NCBI GenBank assembly: GCA_022820675.1
Contig: JAJEFC010000401.1
Location: forward strand, 1 to 44,588
Length of the DNA stretch: 44,588 nt
DNA from: Vicinamibacteria bacterium
GTDB lineage: Bacteria; Acidobacteriota; Vicinamibacteria; Vicinamibacterales; UBA8438
Direction: 5' to 3'
In this document: one piece after another, positions 1 to 7,811 of the stretch
How the letters are laid out: each line of letters starts with the position of its first letter
Position numbering within the stretch: the stretch's first letter is position 1
Translations under genes and position numbers: made by a program
The notes under the pieces: model-generated
Databases searched by the model: none
What the model saw: the letters and a program-made list of their open reading frames with translations, nothing else
Told to the model about the DNA's origin: nothing

Positions 1-25
1 ATGATCCCGCGCGCGCCGACCAGCT

Positions 26-697
26 CTAGTCGATCGCGAAGCAGTAGAACAGCCCCGCGCCCCCGGTGCCGACGAGGGCCTCCTGGCTGCAGCCGCGGCT
101 GGCGTGGGTCGAGTTCCACGAGCTGTTGCCGCCGCCCTGGGTGTCCGAGTGGCCGACCTGGGCCGAGCCCTCGCCGTTGCTCGTCCAGTTGCTGCAGGTG
201 TGGTCTGCGTCGTCGGTGTAGGCGCGGCCGTCCGGCTGCGTGCCGGTCAGGATGTCGTGCTGGTTGGGCGAGTCGCCGACCCCGTTGACGGGGTTGCCCT
301 GCTCGGTCAGCGCGATCATCTTGCCGATGGCGTTGCCGATCCGCGCCTGGTCGAGGGTGTCGCCGTGCAGCCAGCCCTGGTCGGCGGCGATCTGCCGCCG
401 GCCGCCGTGGGCGAACCACGGCCCGGCGCCGATGCGGTCGCGCGCGTTGACCGCGTTCGGCCCCTGGGTGCTGAGGTAGGCGCGCCAGGTGGAGTCGCCC
501 CGCCCGACGGCGGCGGCGAGCGACTGGCAGTGGGCGTCGGCGCCCTCGAGGCCGCCGAGGTTGGCCCCGTCGCCGAGCCCGACGCTGGTGACGAAGAACG
601 ACATCGGCTGTGCCGGCGGTTGCGCCGCCGTCATGGTGTGCGACACGATAGCCGCGATCATCGCCACGCCGGCCACCCATAGGTGCTTCTTGTGCAT
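26..697 (-). CDS. Secreted lectin-like protein
   Basis: A 223-residue protein with a Sec signal peptide (about residues 1-25, hydrophobic core before TAAQ). The mature part has the pattern MSFFVTSVGLGDGANLGGL, then four cysteines (57, 168, 203, 219), TGTQPDGRAY, TCSNWTS, SRGCSQEAL and a GLFYCFA end. I know this layout from secreted bacterial proteins annotated as lectins with a C-type-lectin/endostatin-like fold; the four cysteines could form two disulfides. A carbohydrate-binding role is inferred. The start is backed by a GGGGAGAGG ribosome site just upstream. It is divergent from the DCC-family gene, with a 319-bp repeat-filled gap between them. No catalytic motif is visible. Confidence 0.7.
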   Translation of the reverse strand: MHKKHLWVAGVAMIAAIVSHTMTAAQPPAQPMSFFVTSVGLGDGANLGGLEGADAHCQSLAAAVGRGDSTWRAYLSTQGPNAVNARDRIGAGPWFAHGGRRQIAADQGWLHGDTLDQARIGNAIGKMIALTEQGNPVNGVGDSPNQHDILTGTQPDGRAYTDDADHTCSNWTSNGEGSAQVGHSDTQGGGNSSWNSTHASRGCSQEALVGTGGAGLFYCFAID

Positions 698-768
698 TTC
701 GTCCTCTCCCCGACAGAGTTGCCGGCTTCATGCCGGTGGTCGGGACGATACGCGGGCCGCGCCGCCGG

Positions 769-1047
769 GTCAAGCCGCCGCCGCGGACGGCGTCGTCGCG
801 TCGCGCGGTTCGAATCGGGCGGGTTGGCGACCGCTCCGGCGGCCGAGGGGATCTGCCCGGCGGCCGAGAGGGCATGGCGATGCGCGTGACCGGCCCGGGC
901 GGACGTTCCGGGTCAAGCCGCGGACGGCGCGGTCGCGTCGCGCCGTTCGAGCCGCGCGGGTTCGCGACCGCCCCGGCGGCCGAGGGGACCTGCCCGGTGG
1001 CCGGGGGGGCACGGCGATGCGCGTGACCGGCCCGGGCGGACGTTCCG
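769..1047 (+). repeat. Imperfect tandem duplication of about 140 bp
   Basis: Copy 1 spans about 769-910 and copy 2 about 911-1047. Both open with GGTCAAGCCG and close with GCGTGACCGGCCCGGGCGG followed by ACGTTCCG. Copy 2 supplies the start codon and first ten or so codons of the DCC-family gene; copy 1 carries the same ATG-containing stretch without the rest of the gene. This accounts for most of the gap between the first two genes. I saw no promoter in it. Confidence 0.8.
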
Positions 1048-1475
1048 GCGACGGCGACGCAGGCCGCCATCTGCTGCTGTACGACGGCGTGTGCGGGCTC
1101 TGCGATCGGTTCGTGCGTTTCGTGCTCGCGCGTGACCGCCGGCGGCGCTTCCGATTCGCCGCGCTACAGAGCCCCGTGGGACGGAACCTGGTCGCCGGCC
1201 TCGGCCGGGACCCGGAGCGGCTCGAGACGGTCCACGTCTCCGTCGACTACCGATCGGGGACGGGTCCCGTGCTGAGCCGTTCGGCCGCCGCCCTCTTCGT
1301 CCTCGGCGAGCTCGGGTGGCCCTGGCGGCTCGCGACGGTCTTGCGCCGGGCGCCGGCGGCGCCGCTCGACTGGCTGTACGACCGGGTCGCTGCGCATCGG
1401 TACCGGCTCTTCGGCCGCCAGGCGGTGTGCCGGGCCCCCGACCCCGCGTACCGGGATCGCTTCATCGACGCCTGA
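1017..1475 (+). CDS. DCC1-like thiol-disulfide oxidoreductase family (DUF393)
   Basis: About 152 residues. The family signature DGVCGLC is at residues 23-29, with the CxxC pair at Cys26 and Cys29, followed by a basic FVLARDRRRRFRF segment and a C-terminal LYDRVAAHRYRLFGR stretch. Members of the DCC/YuxK family are thioredoxin-fold proteins thought to act on thiols or disulfides; substrates are mostly unknown. There is no signal peptide, so it is probably cytosolic. The chosen ATG lies inside the second copy of a 140-bp tandem repeat, so the first 15 residues are poorly conserved sequence and the true start is uncertain. The ribosome site is weak (a G-rich run). Confidence 0.75.
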   Translation: MRVTGPGGRSGDGDAGRHLLLYDGVCGLCDRFVRFVLARDRRRRFRFAALQSPVGRNLVAGLGRDPERLETVHVSVDYRSGTGPVLSRSAAALFVLGELGWPWRLATVLRRAPAAPLDWLYDRVAAHRYRLFGRQAVCRAPDPAYRDRFIDA

Positions 1476-1600
1476 CCACGGCTCCGCCGGGGTGAGCCGT
1501 TTCCCCACTGTTCTCCGCGACGCGTGGATCTGCCTTCGCCTGTTGCGCAGGGCTGCCGGAGCCCATGCCTGGGCGGCTCCGGTCACGGGTCGATGTACGC

Positions 1601-1606
1601 GATAAT
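1601..1606 (+). promoter_or_regulatory. Possible -10 element (GATAAT)
   Basis: GATAAT lies in a rare AT-containing pocket about 70 bp before the nuclease start. No convincing -35 was found at the expected spacing, so this is a weak call. Confidence 0.25.
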
Positions 1607-1674
1607 TCCCACCTCTGCCGGCGGGCCCGTGGCACTTTCTGCCGCGTCGACGCCCCGCCGGCCCGAGGTGGCCG

Positions 1675-2349
1675 ATGTTGCGACGTCTCCGCGCGATCGA
1701 AGTCTCGGCAGTTGCCATACCGCTGCTGCTGTCCGCGGTCCTGCCCGCGCTCGCGCCGGCGCCGGCCGCGGCGCAGGTGGTCGAGCGTGTCGTCGACGGC
1801 GACACCATCGTCGTGCGGGGCGTGGGCCGGGTGCGGCTGATCGGCGTCGACACCCCCGAGACGGTGGCGCCGGGGCGGCCCGTCGAGTTCTTCGGGCGCG
1901 AGGCGAGCGCGTTCACGAAGCGGCTGCTCGAGGGCCGATCCGTCCGTCTCGAGTACGACCGCGAGCGGACCGACCGGTACGGACGGACCCTCGCCTACGT
2001 TCATCTCGCGGACGGGACGTTCGCCAACGCCGAGATCGTCCGACGGGGCTACGGCCACGCCTATACGCGGTTCCCGTTCCGGTACCTCGACCGGTTCCGG
2101 CAGCTCGAGCGCGAGGCGAGGTCGGCGGGGCGGGGGCTGTGGAACCCGGCGGCGTCGCCGTCGCGGGCCGCCACCGCCGCGAGGGCGCCTTCGGGTGCCG
2201 CGGCGGCCCGGATACCCTGGGACGACAACGGGAACGGCCGCGTGACGTGCGCCGAGGCGCGGCGGCACGGCATCGCCCCGGTGCCGCGGAGCCATCCCGC
2301 CTACGCGTACATGCGCGACGGCGACGGCGACGGCGTCGTGTGCGAGTGA
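1675..2349 (+). CDS. Secreted staphylococcal-nuclease-like protein with excalibur domain
   Basis: A 224-residue protein with a signal peptide to about residue 34 (PAAAQ). The SNase fold follows: DGDT at 41-44, RLIGVDTPE at 54-62 and DRYGR at 100-104. These carry the equivalents of the calcium-binding Asp residues and the catalytic Arg/Glu/Arg set of micrococcal nuclease. Residues 183-224 form an excalibur domain with two DxDxDG-type loops (DDNGNGRVTC and DGDGDGVVCE), a known calcium-binding partner of secreted nucleases. It is expected to cleave DNA or RNA outside the cytoplasm. A GAGGTGG ribosome site precedes the ATG. Confidence 0.9.
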   Translation: MLRRLRAIEVSAVAIPLLLSAVLPALAPAPAAAQVVERVVDGDTIVVRGVGRVRLIGVDTPETVAPGRPVEFFGREASAFTKRLLEGRSVRLEYDRERTDRYGRTLAYVHLADGTFANAEIVRRGYGHAYTRFPFRYLDRFRQLEREARSAGRGLWNPAASPSRAATAARAPSGAAAARIPWDDNGNGRVTCAEARRHGIAPVPRSHPAYAYMRDGDGDGVVCE

Positions 2350-2509
2350 GCGCCGGAGAACGCGGCACGTGGCCGTCGTGCGGGCGGCTCCGGGGCCATC
2401 GCCGTCGCGGCGGCCGCACCGCCGCCGGCGGCCCCGGGGCCTGACTCGGAGGAGTCCGAATCGACGGCCTCGTGCGGCTCCGTCAGCGGCACAGGAGAGG
2501 GCCGGACTC

Positions 2510-3019
2510 ATGAACACCTTGCTCGAGGAAGCGATAGAGGCGTGGGACGGCGCCCGACAAGGCGTCATCGCCGAGGCGACGGGCATCCCCGCCCGCGACT
2601 GGGACTTTCGGCCCGCGCCCGGCGCGCGTTCGGCGGCCGAGCTGGTCGGTCACGTCGTGGCCACCGGCATGATGTGGACGAACGAGCTCACGCGCCCCAC
2701 CGCCGACTTCACCCGCAAGAGCTTCCCGGCGTTCATCCGCCACTATGCCAAGGGGGTCGAGAAGTCCCGCCCGCGTGCGGAATGGCTGCGCCTGCTGCGC
2801 AGCAGCTTCCGCGACGGCGCCCGGCAGCTCCGCGCCGCCGGCGAGGTGCAGATGCTGCAGTACGTGCGCCGCTTCGACGGCGAGCGCGGCACCCGCCTCA
2901 CCTGGCTGCACCACGGCATCGCCCACGAGGAGTACCACCGCGCCCAGCTCGCGCTCTACGCCCGGCTGCTCGGCCGCACTCCGGCCCTCACGCGGGCGGT
3001 AGAGGGCGAGGACGGCTGA
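2510..3019 (+). CDS. DinB-like four-helix-bundle protein
   Basis: 169 residues with the spacing of the DinB/YfiT superfamily. The likely metal ligands are His48 (LVGHVV) and the pair His139/His143 in IAHEEYHRAQL. The family contains nickel- or zinc-binding helical-bundle proteins, some of them thiol-dependent transferases; no specific reaction can be assigned here. It is cytosolic, with no signal peptide. The start is set by an AGGAGAGG ribosome site 9 bp upstream. It converges with the Uma2 gene downstream. The 160 bp before it show nothing clear. Confidence 0.8.
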   Translation: MNTLLEEAIEAWDGARQGVIAEATGIPARDWDFRPAPGARSAAELVGHVVATGMMWTNELTRPTADFTRKSFPAFIRHYAKGVEKSRPRAEWLRLLRSSFRDGARQLRAAGEVQMLQYVRRFDGERGTRLTWLHHGIAHEEYHRAQLALYARLLGRTPALTRAVEGEDG

Positions 3020-3078
3020 CACGCGACCCTGGCCGCTGTGCCTCGCTGCTCGGTGCGGCGCGGCGTTCCACCGACCCG

Positions 3079-3645
3079 TTACGGAAGCAGGTCGTCGACG
3101 GCGATCGCCGCCGCGGGGCGGGCCAGCGGGGCGACCGCGTCGCCGGCCCGATGCATCGAGATGGTGCGGTATCCGTCGTCGGTCGGGTCGCGGTAGACCT
3201 CGAGGCGCCTGTCGGGGATGGCCACCAGCCAGTACTCCCGGATGCCGCTCCGGGCATAGATGCGCTGCTTGATGGTCCGGTCGCGCCGCAGGGAATCGTC
3301 GGCCACCTCGACGACCAGGAGGGCGTTGGCGGGATGGGCGTCGAGGTGGTCGCGGATGTCGCCTTCGATGACCGCCACGTCCGGCTCCGGCTCCGAGTCG
3401 TCGCCGGCGGCGAGGGGCAACTGGATCCGGATGTGACACCCGGCGCCGAACGCGCTCCTGAGCGCCTCGCCCGCGAGCGCCACGCCTGTCGCGTGGCGGC
3501 TTCCCTGAGGAGTCATGGCGAGGATGTGCCCCTCCAGCAGCTCGGCGCGGGCATCGGGGTCGAACGCGCCGGCCTCTACGGCGCGGTCGTATTCCGCCCG
3601 ACTCCACCGATACGGCTGCTCCGTGTGAATGCTCGCGTCGGCCAT
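3079..3645 (-). CDS. Uma2 family endonuclease (DUF820)
   Basis: 188 residues from the ATG at 3645. The restriction-nuclease-like core is visible: EGHILAM, SEPEPDVAVIEG (conserved acidic residues), ALLVVEVADDSL and K-x-x-IYARSGIREYWLV near the C terminus. Uma2 proteins have a PD-(D/E)XK-like fold and are common as multicopy genes in bacteria with large genomes; their role is unsettled. A longer frame extends upstream to 3801, with another ATG at 3717, but residues before MADASIHTEQ do not look like the family. A second, divergent Uma2 lies at 12.6-13.2 kb on the same strand. Confidence 0.8.
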   Translation of the reverse strand: MADASIHTEQPYRWSRAEYDRAVEAGAFDPDARAELLEGHILAMTPQGSRHATGVALAGEALRSAFGAGCHIRIQLPLAAGDDSEPEPDVAVIEGDIRDHLDAHPANALLVVEVADDSLRRDRTIKQRIYARSGIREYWLVAIPDRRLEVYRDPTDDGYRTISMHRAGDAVAPLARPAAAIAVDDLLP

Positions 3646-3816
3646 GGCGCTGGCACCGGTGATGACCCGGCGGGTGGAGGCAACGGCCTTCCACCCGCCG
3701 GTGTTCCGAGACGTCATCAGGAGTCTGCGTCCTGGAACGGCGGCGCCGCTGTCAGGAGGCGGGACTCCCGGCGCTTCGGTTGCGCGGCAATCGGAACCCA
3801 CGCGACGATTGCCGGG

Positions 3817-4788
3817 CTACTGCTGCTCGGCCGCCGCCCGCTCGTCGGCGCGGGCCCCGGCCAGGATGCCCTCCATCGAGTAGTTGCCCTCGTGGCACGC
3901 GTACTCGTACAACGGCTCCTCGCCCCGCCGCATCGGGACCTCGGCCGTCCACGGCTGCACCCAGGTGTCGGGGTCGGTCACCGTGAACGTGTAGACCAGG
4001 GTGTCGTCGTCCTGCCGGGTCAGCCGCTCGACCAGGGTCATGTTCTCGGAGGAGCCGCGCCAGCGGGTCTTGTCGGTGAAGTTGTCGGTCTCGATGACGA
4101 GGGTGTCGCCCTCCCAGCGCCCGCGCGACTCGCCGGTCCACGACCCGATGCCGGTGCGCGGAGTGCCGTCGATGGGGATGATGCGCGAGTCGTGCACCAT
4201 CTCGTTGAGGATGACGACGGTGTCCTCGGTCTGGAACACCTGCATGTTCTGGTTGTAGCCGCCCGGGGTCATCGGCGGCCCGGTGTTGAACCCGAGGATG
4301 CAGCGGTCGAAGGTGCTGCGGTCGAGCCACGAGTCGGCGGGGTGCTCGGCCCGGTACTCGCGCCGCGCGTCCGCCCGTGCCTGCCCCGCCTCGCTCAGGG
4401 CCGGCATGCGCCCGTTCGGGGGATCGACGATGAGCGAGGTCCGCCGGGTCCCGATGGTGCGGGTGCCCCGGTCCATCCAGAAGTTGTTGTAGGCGCCGAC
4501 GCTGCCGCCTGCCTCGGTGCGGCGGGGCGGCGCGAGGAGGAGCCGCTCGTCGCGGTCAACGGCGCCCTGCTCGAGGGTGGCCGCCTCTTCCTGGGTCAGA
4601 AACTCGCGGTCACCGTACCGCTCGGGGCGCTGCAGCGGGGTGATGGTGCGGAAGTCCCACACGCCCTGCAGGTCCGGGGCGCCCCACGCCGTGCGGGGCC
4701 CGTCCTGGGCCGTCGCTGGCGGGGCCAGGCCTGCCGTCGCGACGACTGCGGCGAAGATGCCGAGCGCTACGAGCTGTCTCTGCTTCAT
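3817..4788 (-). CDS. Secreted protein of unknown function, paralogous family copy 1
   Basis: 323 residues with a clear signal peptide (MKQRQLVALGIFAAVVATAG to PATAQ). Landmarks shared with the genes at 21.3 and 40.2 kb are DLQGVW, TPLQRPER, VDPPNGRMP, QVFQTED, EMVHDSRIIP, SRGRWEGDTLVIE, WRGSSENM, TLVERLTR, DP-x-TW-x-x-PWT and EYACHEGNYSMEGIL. The Cys/His/Glu of EYACHEGN are invariant among the copies. No known catalytic signature was recognised. It is translated from a strong AGGAGGT site and lies upstream of the PQQ dehydrogenase on the minus strand only in map terms, as that gene ends 90 bp before it begins. The stop region contains a 17-bp motif also seen in three intergenic gaps. Confidence 0.8.
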   Translation of the reverse strand: MKQRQLVALGIFAAVVATAGLAPPATAQDGPRTAWGAPDLQGVWDFRTITPLQRPERYGDREFLTQEEAATLEQGAVDRDERLLLAPPRRTEAGGSVGAYNNFWMDRGTRTIGTRRTSLIVDPPNGRMPALSEAGQARADARREYRAEHPADSWLDRSTFDRCILGFNTGPPMTPGGYNQNMQVFQTEDTVVILNEMVHDSRIIPIDGTPRTGIGSWTGESRGRWEGDTLVIETDNFTDKTRWRGSSENMTLVERLTRQDDDTLVYTFTVTDPDTWVQPWTAEVPMRRGEEPLYEYACHEGNYSMEGILAGARADERAAAEQQ

Positions 4789-4877
4789 CTGCGACCTCCT
4801 GGCACGGATCAGGTTCCGGCAATAGCGCCGAGCCGGCTCCCGACAAGGTTAGCCGGGGGCGTCGAGCCGGTCAACGC

Positions 4878-6878
4878 TCATCGTTCCGCCGTCTCCGGCA
4901 GGGCGAGGGCGACGTACTCGCTGCTCATGTCGTCCCAGCCGACGGTGGCGACGATGTACTGCCGGCCGTCGAGCATGTAGCTGATCGGCGCGGCGGTGGT
5001 GCCCCCGGGCAGCTCCGTCTCCCAGACGATGTCGCCGGTCCGCTTGTCGAAGGCGCGGAACATCTTTCCCCCGCTGCCCGGCGGCAGGAAGGCGGCGCCG
5101 ACGTTGGCCCCCTCGCCGATGAACACCAGGCTGCGGGTGACGAGGGGCGCCGCGCGGCCGCCCTGGCCGAGGGGCGGCAGGTCGAGATGGGCGATGGCGG
5201 GATGGTCGCGCGGCCCGTCGCCGTTGGCCGCCGTCCAGAGGATCTCGCCGCGGTTGAGGTCGATGGCGACGAGGCGTCCGTAGGGCGGCTTGAACAGCGG
5301 CAGGCCTTGCGGTCCGGGGATGTGCCGGGCGCCCCGCATGACCCAGTCGACGTCCGAGCGGGGGTGCTCGGACCGGCTGAGGCCCACGACGGTGCCGCTG
5401 TGGACCGAGGGGACGTAGAGGATGCCGGTCTCCGGGTCGACGCCGGCCCCGTTCCAGTCGGTGCCGCCGACGAGGCCGGGGACGACCAGCGTGCCCCGCG
5501 TGCCGCCGGGCCGGTCGTCGATCAGCGACGGCGGGGTGAAGAACGGCCCCCACACGTAGTCGTCGAGCATGGCGAGGGCCTCGGTCCGCAGCTCCGGGGT
5601 GAAGTCGATGAGGTCGTCGATGCTCACCCCCTGCTGGTCGTAGGCCGGCGGCTTCGTGGGAAACGGCTGGGTCGGCGCATACCACTCGCCCGGCACGTCG
5701 CCGGCCGGCACCGGCCGTTCCTCGATGGGCCACACCGGCTCGCCGGTGACCCGGTCGAAGACGTAGGTGTGCGCCTGCTTGCTGGTAATGGCCACCGCCT
5801 TGATCTCGCGGCCGTCGACGGTGACGTCCACCAGGGTCGGGGCGGCGGGGAAGTCGTAGTCCCACAGGCCGTGGTGCACCGCCTGGAAGTACCAGACGAT
5901 CTCGCCCGTCGCCGCGTCGAGGCACACGAGGCTCTCGGCGAACAGGTTGTCGCCGGGCCGGTGCCCGCCGTAGTAGTCGCTGGTCGGGGTCGACAGGGGC
6001 AGGTAGACGTAGCCCAGCTCCTCGTCGGCGCTCGGCGACGCCCACATGTTGGTGTTGCCGGTGTACTCCCACGACGCCCGGTCCTCGTTCAGGGCCGTCA
6101 GCCACGTCTCGTTCCCCGGCTCGCCCTCGCGGGGGACGGTGCGGAAGATCCAGCGCTGCTCGCCGGTGCGCACGTCGAAGCCGCGCACGTCGCCCGGCGG
6201 CATCTCCTTGAGGGCGGGCATGGTGTGGCTGACGATGTCGCCGATGAGCGAGCCGACGACGATGACGTCGTTCACGACGAGGGGCGCCGACTGCCACCGG
6301 AAGGTCTCGACCCTCGGGTCGTCGTAGCCCTCGGTCAGGTCGACCTCGCCGCCGTCGCCGAAGTCGGGATAGCGGCGGCCCGTCTCGGCGTTCAGGGCGA
6401 CCAGCCGGTCGCCGAGGATGGCCACCACCCGGGCGTCGTCGCCGTCCGTCCAGTAGCCGAGGCCGCGCGTCGGCCGGCCCCGCTGGCGTTCCACGCCCTC
6501 GGGCGCCGGCGGGTCGTCGAACCAGACCACCTCGCCGGTGGCGGTGTCGAGGGCCGCGACCATGCCGAGGCCGGTGCTGATGTACAGCCGTCCCCCTGCC
6601 ATCAGTGGCGTGTTCTGGGACGCGGCGGGCGCGCGCAGGTCGTTGCCCCCGCGGGTGGCGTCGGGGATGGTCGACTGCCGCCAGACGATCTCCAGGTCGT
6701 GGACCGACCCGGCGTCGATCTGGTCGAGGGGCACGTACTTCGAGCTGGCCGCGTCGGCCGCGTAGGCGCGCCACTCGACGTCCTGGCCGTCCGCGCCGGC
6801 GGCCGCGGCCAGCAGCAGCACGCCGGCGCAGGGGAGCGCCGCGTGGGGACGCTTGCGTGAGACCGATCGCTCCGGCAT
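4878..6878 (-). CDS. PQQ-dependent dehydrogenase (quinoprotein), exported
   Basis: 666 residues with a signal peptide (to about AAGADGQ). Eight tryptophan-docking-type repeats of the form D-x-x-TG-x-x-x-W can be picked out, for example VAALDTATGEVVW, VRGFDVRTGEQRW, LVCLDAATGEIVW, YVFDRVTGEPVW, LVAIDLNRGEILW and FRAFDKRTGDIVW. This fits an eight-bladed propeller like the alcohol or glucose dehydrogenases that use pyrroloquinoline quinone in the periplasm. No haem motif or adjacent cysteine pair is present, so the substrate is open. The start is chosen from the GGGAGGA ribosome site and the signal peptide. It is divergent from the PIN toxin gene with only about 42 bp between starts. Confidence 0.88.
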   Translation of the reverse strand: MPERSVSRKRPHAALPCAGVLLLAAAAGADGQDVEWRAYAADAASSKYVPLDQIDAGSVHDLEIVWRQSTIPDATRGGNDLRAPAASQNTPLMAGGRLYISTGLGMVAALDTATGEVVWFDDPPAPEGVERQRGRPTRGLGYWTDGDDARVVAILGDRLVALNAETGRRYPDFGDGGEVDLTEGYDDPRVETFRWQSAPLVVNDVIVVGSLIGDIVSHTMPALKEMPPGDVRGFDVRTGEQRWIFRTVPREGEPGNETWLTALNEDRASWEYTGNTNMWASPSADEELGYVYLPLSTPTSDYYGGHRPGDNLFAESLVCLDAATGEIVWYFQAVHHGLWDYDFPAAPTLVDVTVDGREIKAVAITSKQAHTYVFDRVTGEPVWPIEERPVPAGDVPGEWYAPTQPFPTKPPAYDQQGVSIDDLIDFTPELRTEALAMLDDYVWGPFFTPPSLIDDRPGGTRGTLVVPGLVGGTDWNGAGVDPETGILYVPSVHSGTVVGLSRSEHPRSDVDWVMRGARHIPGPQGLPLFKPPYGRLVAIDLNRGEILWTAANGDGPRDHPAIAHLDLPPLGQGGRAAPLVTRSLVFIGEGANVGAAFLPPGSGGKMFRAFDKRTGDIVWETELPGGTTAAPISYMLDGRQYIVATVGWDDMSSEYVALALPETAER

Positions 6879-6903
6879 GGCAGATCCTCCCTGAAGCAGT
6901 GCT

Positions 6904-6918
6904 GGGATATCATATCTC
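6904..6918. promoter_or_regulatory. Operator-like palindrome before the PIN toxin gene
   Basis: GGGATAT-C-ATATCTC is a 15-bp near-palindrome with one mismatch between the arms, centred at 6911. It lies within the 42-bp gap between divergent starts and contains TATCAT, a plausible -10, so a transcript to the right would be nearly leaderless. Ribbon-helix-helix antitoxins usually bind such sites to repress their own operon; that role here is an inference. Confidence 0.45.
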
Positions 6919-6920
6919 GG

Positions 6921-7346
6921 GTGATGCGATTGGTGCTGGACACCAACGTCATCGTCGCTGGTCTTCGGAGCCCGGCCGGCGCGTCGGCGGCGTTGCTCGA
7001 CCGGGCCCTGGACAGGTCGTTCGAGCTGGTGCTGTCGGTGGCGCTGGCACTGGAGTACGAGGCAGTCTGCCGCGATCCGGCGCAACGGATCGCCTCGGGC
7101 CTGAGCGAGGTCGAGGTCGATACACTCGTCACGGCGTTGTGCGCGATCGCCGAGCCCGTCGAAGCCCGGTTCCTGTGGCGTCCACAGCTCCACGACCCGG
7201 CGGACGAGATGGTGCTCGAGGCCGCCATCAACGGCGTGGCCGACGCCCTGGTGACCTTCAACCGGCGGGACTTCGGGCAGGCGCCCGCCCGGTTCGGCAT
7301 CACGGTGCTGTCACCCCAGGAGGCCTTGAGGAGGCTGCCGGCATGA
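6921..7346 (+). CDS. PIN-domain toxin (putative ribonuclease), type II toxin-antitoxin system
   Basis: About 141 residues starting GTG at 6921 or ATG at 6924. The PIN core is intact: LVLDTNVIVAGL (first acidic residue), ALEYEAV (Glu), DPADEMVLEAAINGVADALVT (acidic cluster) and FNRRDF. These are the four-acid magnesium site of PIN nucleases, and the layout matches the putative TA-toxin PIN family. The gene overlaps the next by 4 bp (ATGA), so toxin precedes antitoxin, the reverse of the commonest order. An operator-like palindrome overlaps its start region. Confidence 0.88.
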   Translation: MMRLVLDTNVIVAGLRSPAGASAALLDRALDRSFELVLSVALALEYEAVCRDPAQRIASGLSEVEVDTLVTALCAIAEPVEARFLWRPQLHDPADEMVLEAAINGVADALVTFNRRDFGQAPARFGITVLSPQEALRRLPA

Positions 7347-7594
7347 AGAAGCAGCTCAGCACCTATCCGTTGCGGCTTCCCACGTCGTTGAAGACGGCCG
7401 TGGCCGAGATCAGCAGGGCCGACGGCACGAGCATCAACCAGTTCGTGGCGACCGCCGTGGCGGAGAAGGTCTCGGCCCTCCGGACCGCCGCGTTCTTCAG
7501 CGACCGGGCGGCCCGGGCCGACGTCGCCGCCGCGCGCCGGCTGCTGCGCCGACAAGGCGGCCAGCCCCCGGAGCCCGAGGACCAGCTCGAATAG
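7343..7594 (+). CDS. Ribbon-helix-helix antitoxin (HicB-like/CopG type)
   Basis: 83 residues. YPLRLPTSLKTAVAEISR followed by DGTSINQFVATAVAEKV is the beta-strand plus two helices of a ribbon-helix-helix DNA-binding domain. The tail (AARADVAAARRLLRRQ) probably wraps the toxin. It starts inside the toxin stop codon (ATGA overlap), so translation is coupled. It is expected to neutralise the PIN toxin and, with it, repress the operon. Confidence 0.85.
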   Translation: MKKQLSTYPLRLPTSLKTAVAEISRADGTSINQFVATAVAEKVSALRTAAFFSDRAARADVAAARRLLRRQGGQPPEPEDQLE

Positions 7595-7628
7595 AGGAGA
7601 GGCAGTGGCGCGCCGCGCTTGCACGCAT

Positions 7629-7643
7629 CGGCGTCGGACGCCG
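7629..7643 (+). terminator. Short hairpin after the PIN/RHH operon
   Basis: CGGCGT-cgg-ACGCCG is a 6-bp perfect stem 35 bp after the antitoxin stop. There is no T tract, so termination is only a possibility. The rest of 7595-7811 shows nothing else. Confidence 0.3.
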
Positions 7644-7811
7644 ACGGCCGCTCCGCATACAGGGTGCCGGCGAGGCGAGGAGACTGGAGCGGAGCTCAAC
7701 GCGACGGCCGCCATCGGCGTTCGTCGGCGCCGGTTGTGATACACCTATCCACTGGGCGCAGCCCGTCGGGGGACGCCCGTGAGGGAATCGAACGCAGGGG
7801 AGTGAACGGAG

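Noticed and set aside
2542-4980. An 812-codon plus-strand frame
   Set aside because: It runs across DinB, Uma2 and the secreted unknown in the wrong frame or strand, and shows no recognisable domain.
4849-6774. A 641-codon minus-strand frame overlapping the PQQ dehydrogenase
   Set aside because: The alternative frame of the same strand has a signal peptide, ribosome site and eight propeller repeats; this one is Arg/Pro/Gly-rich noise.
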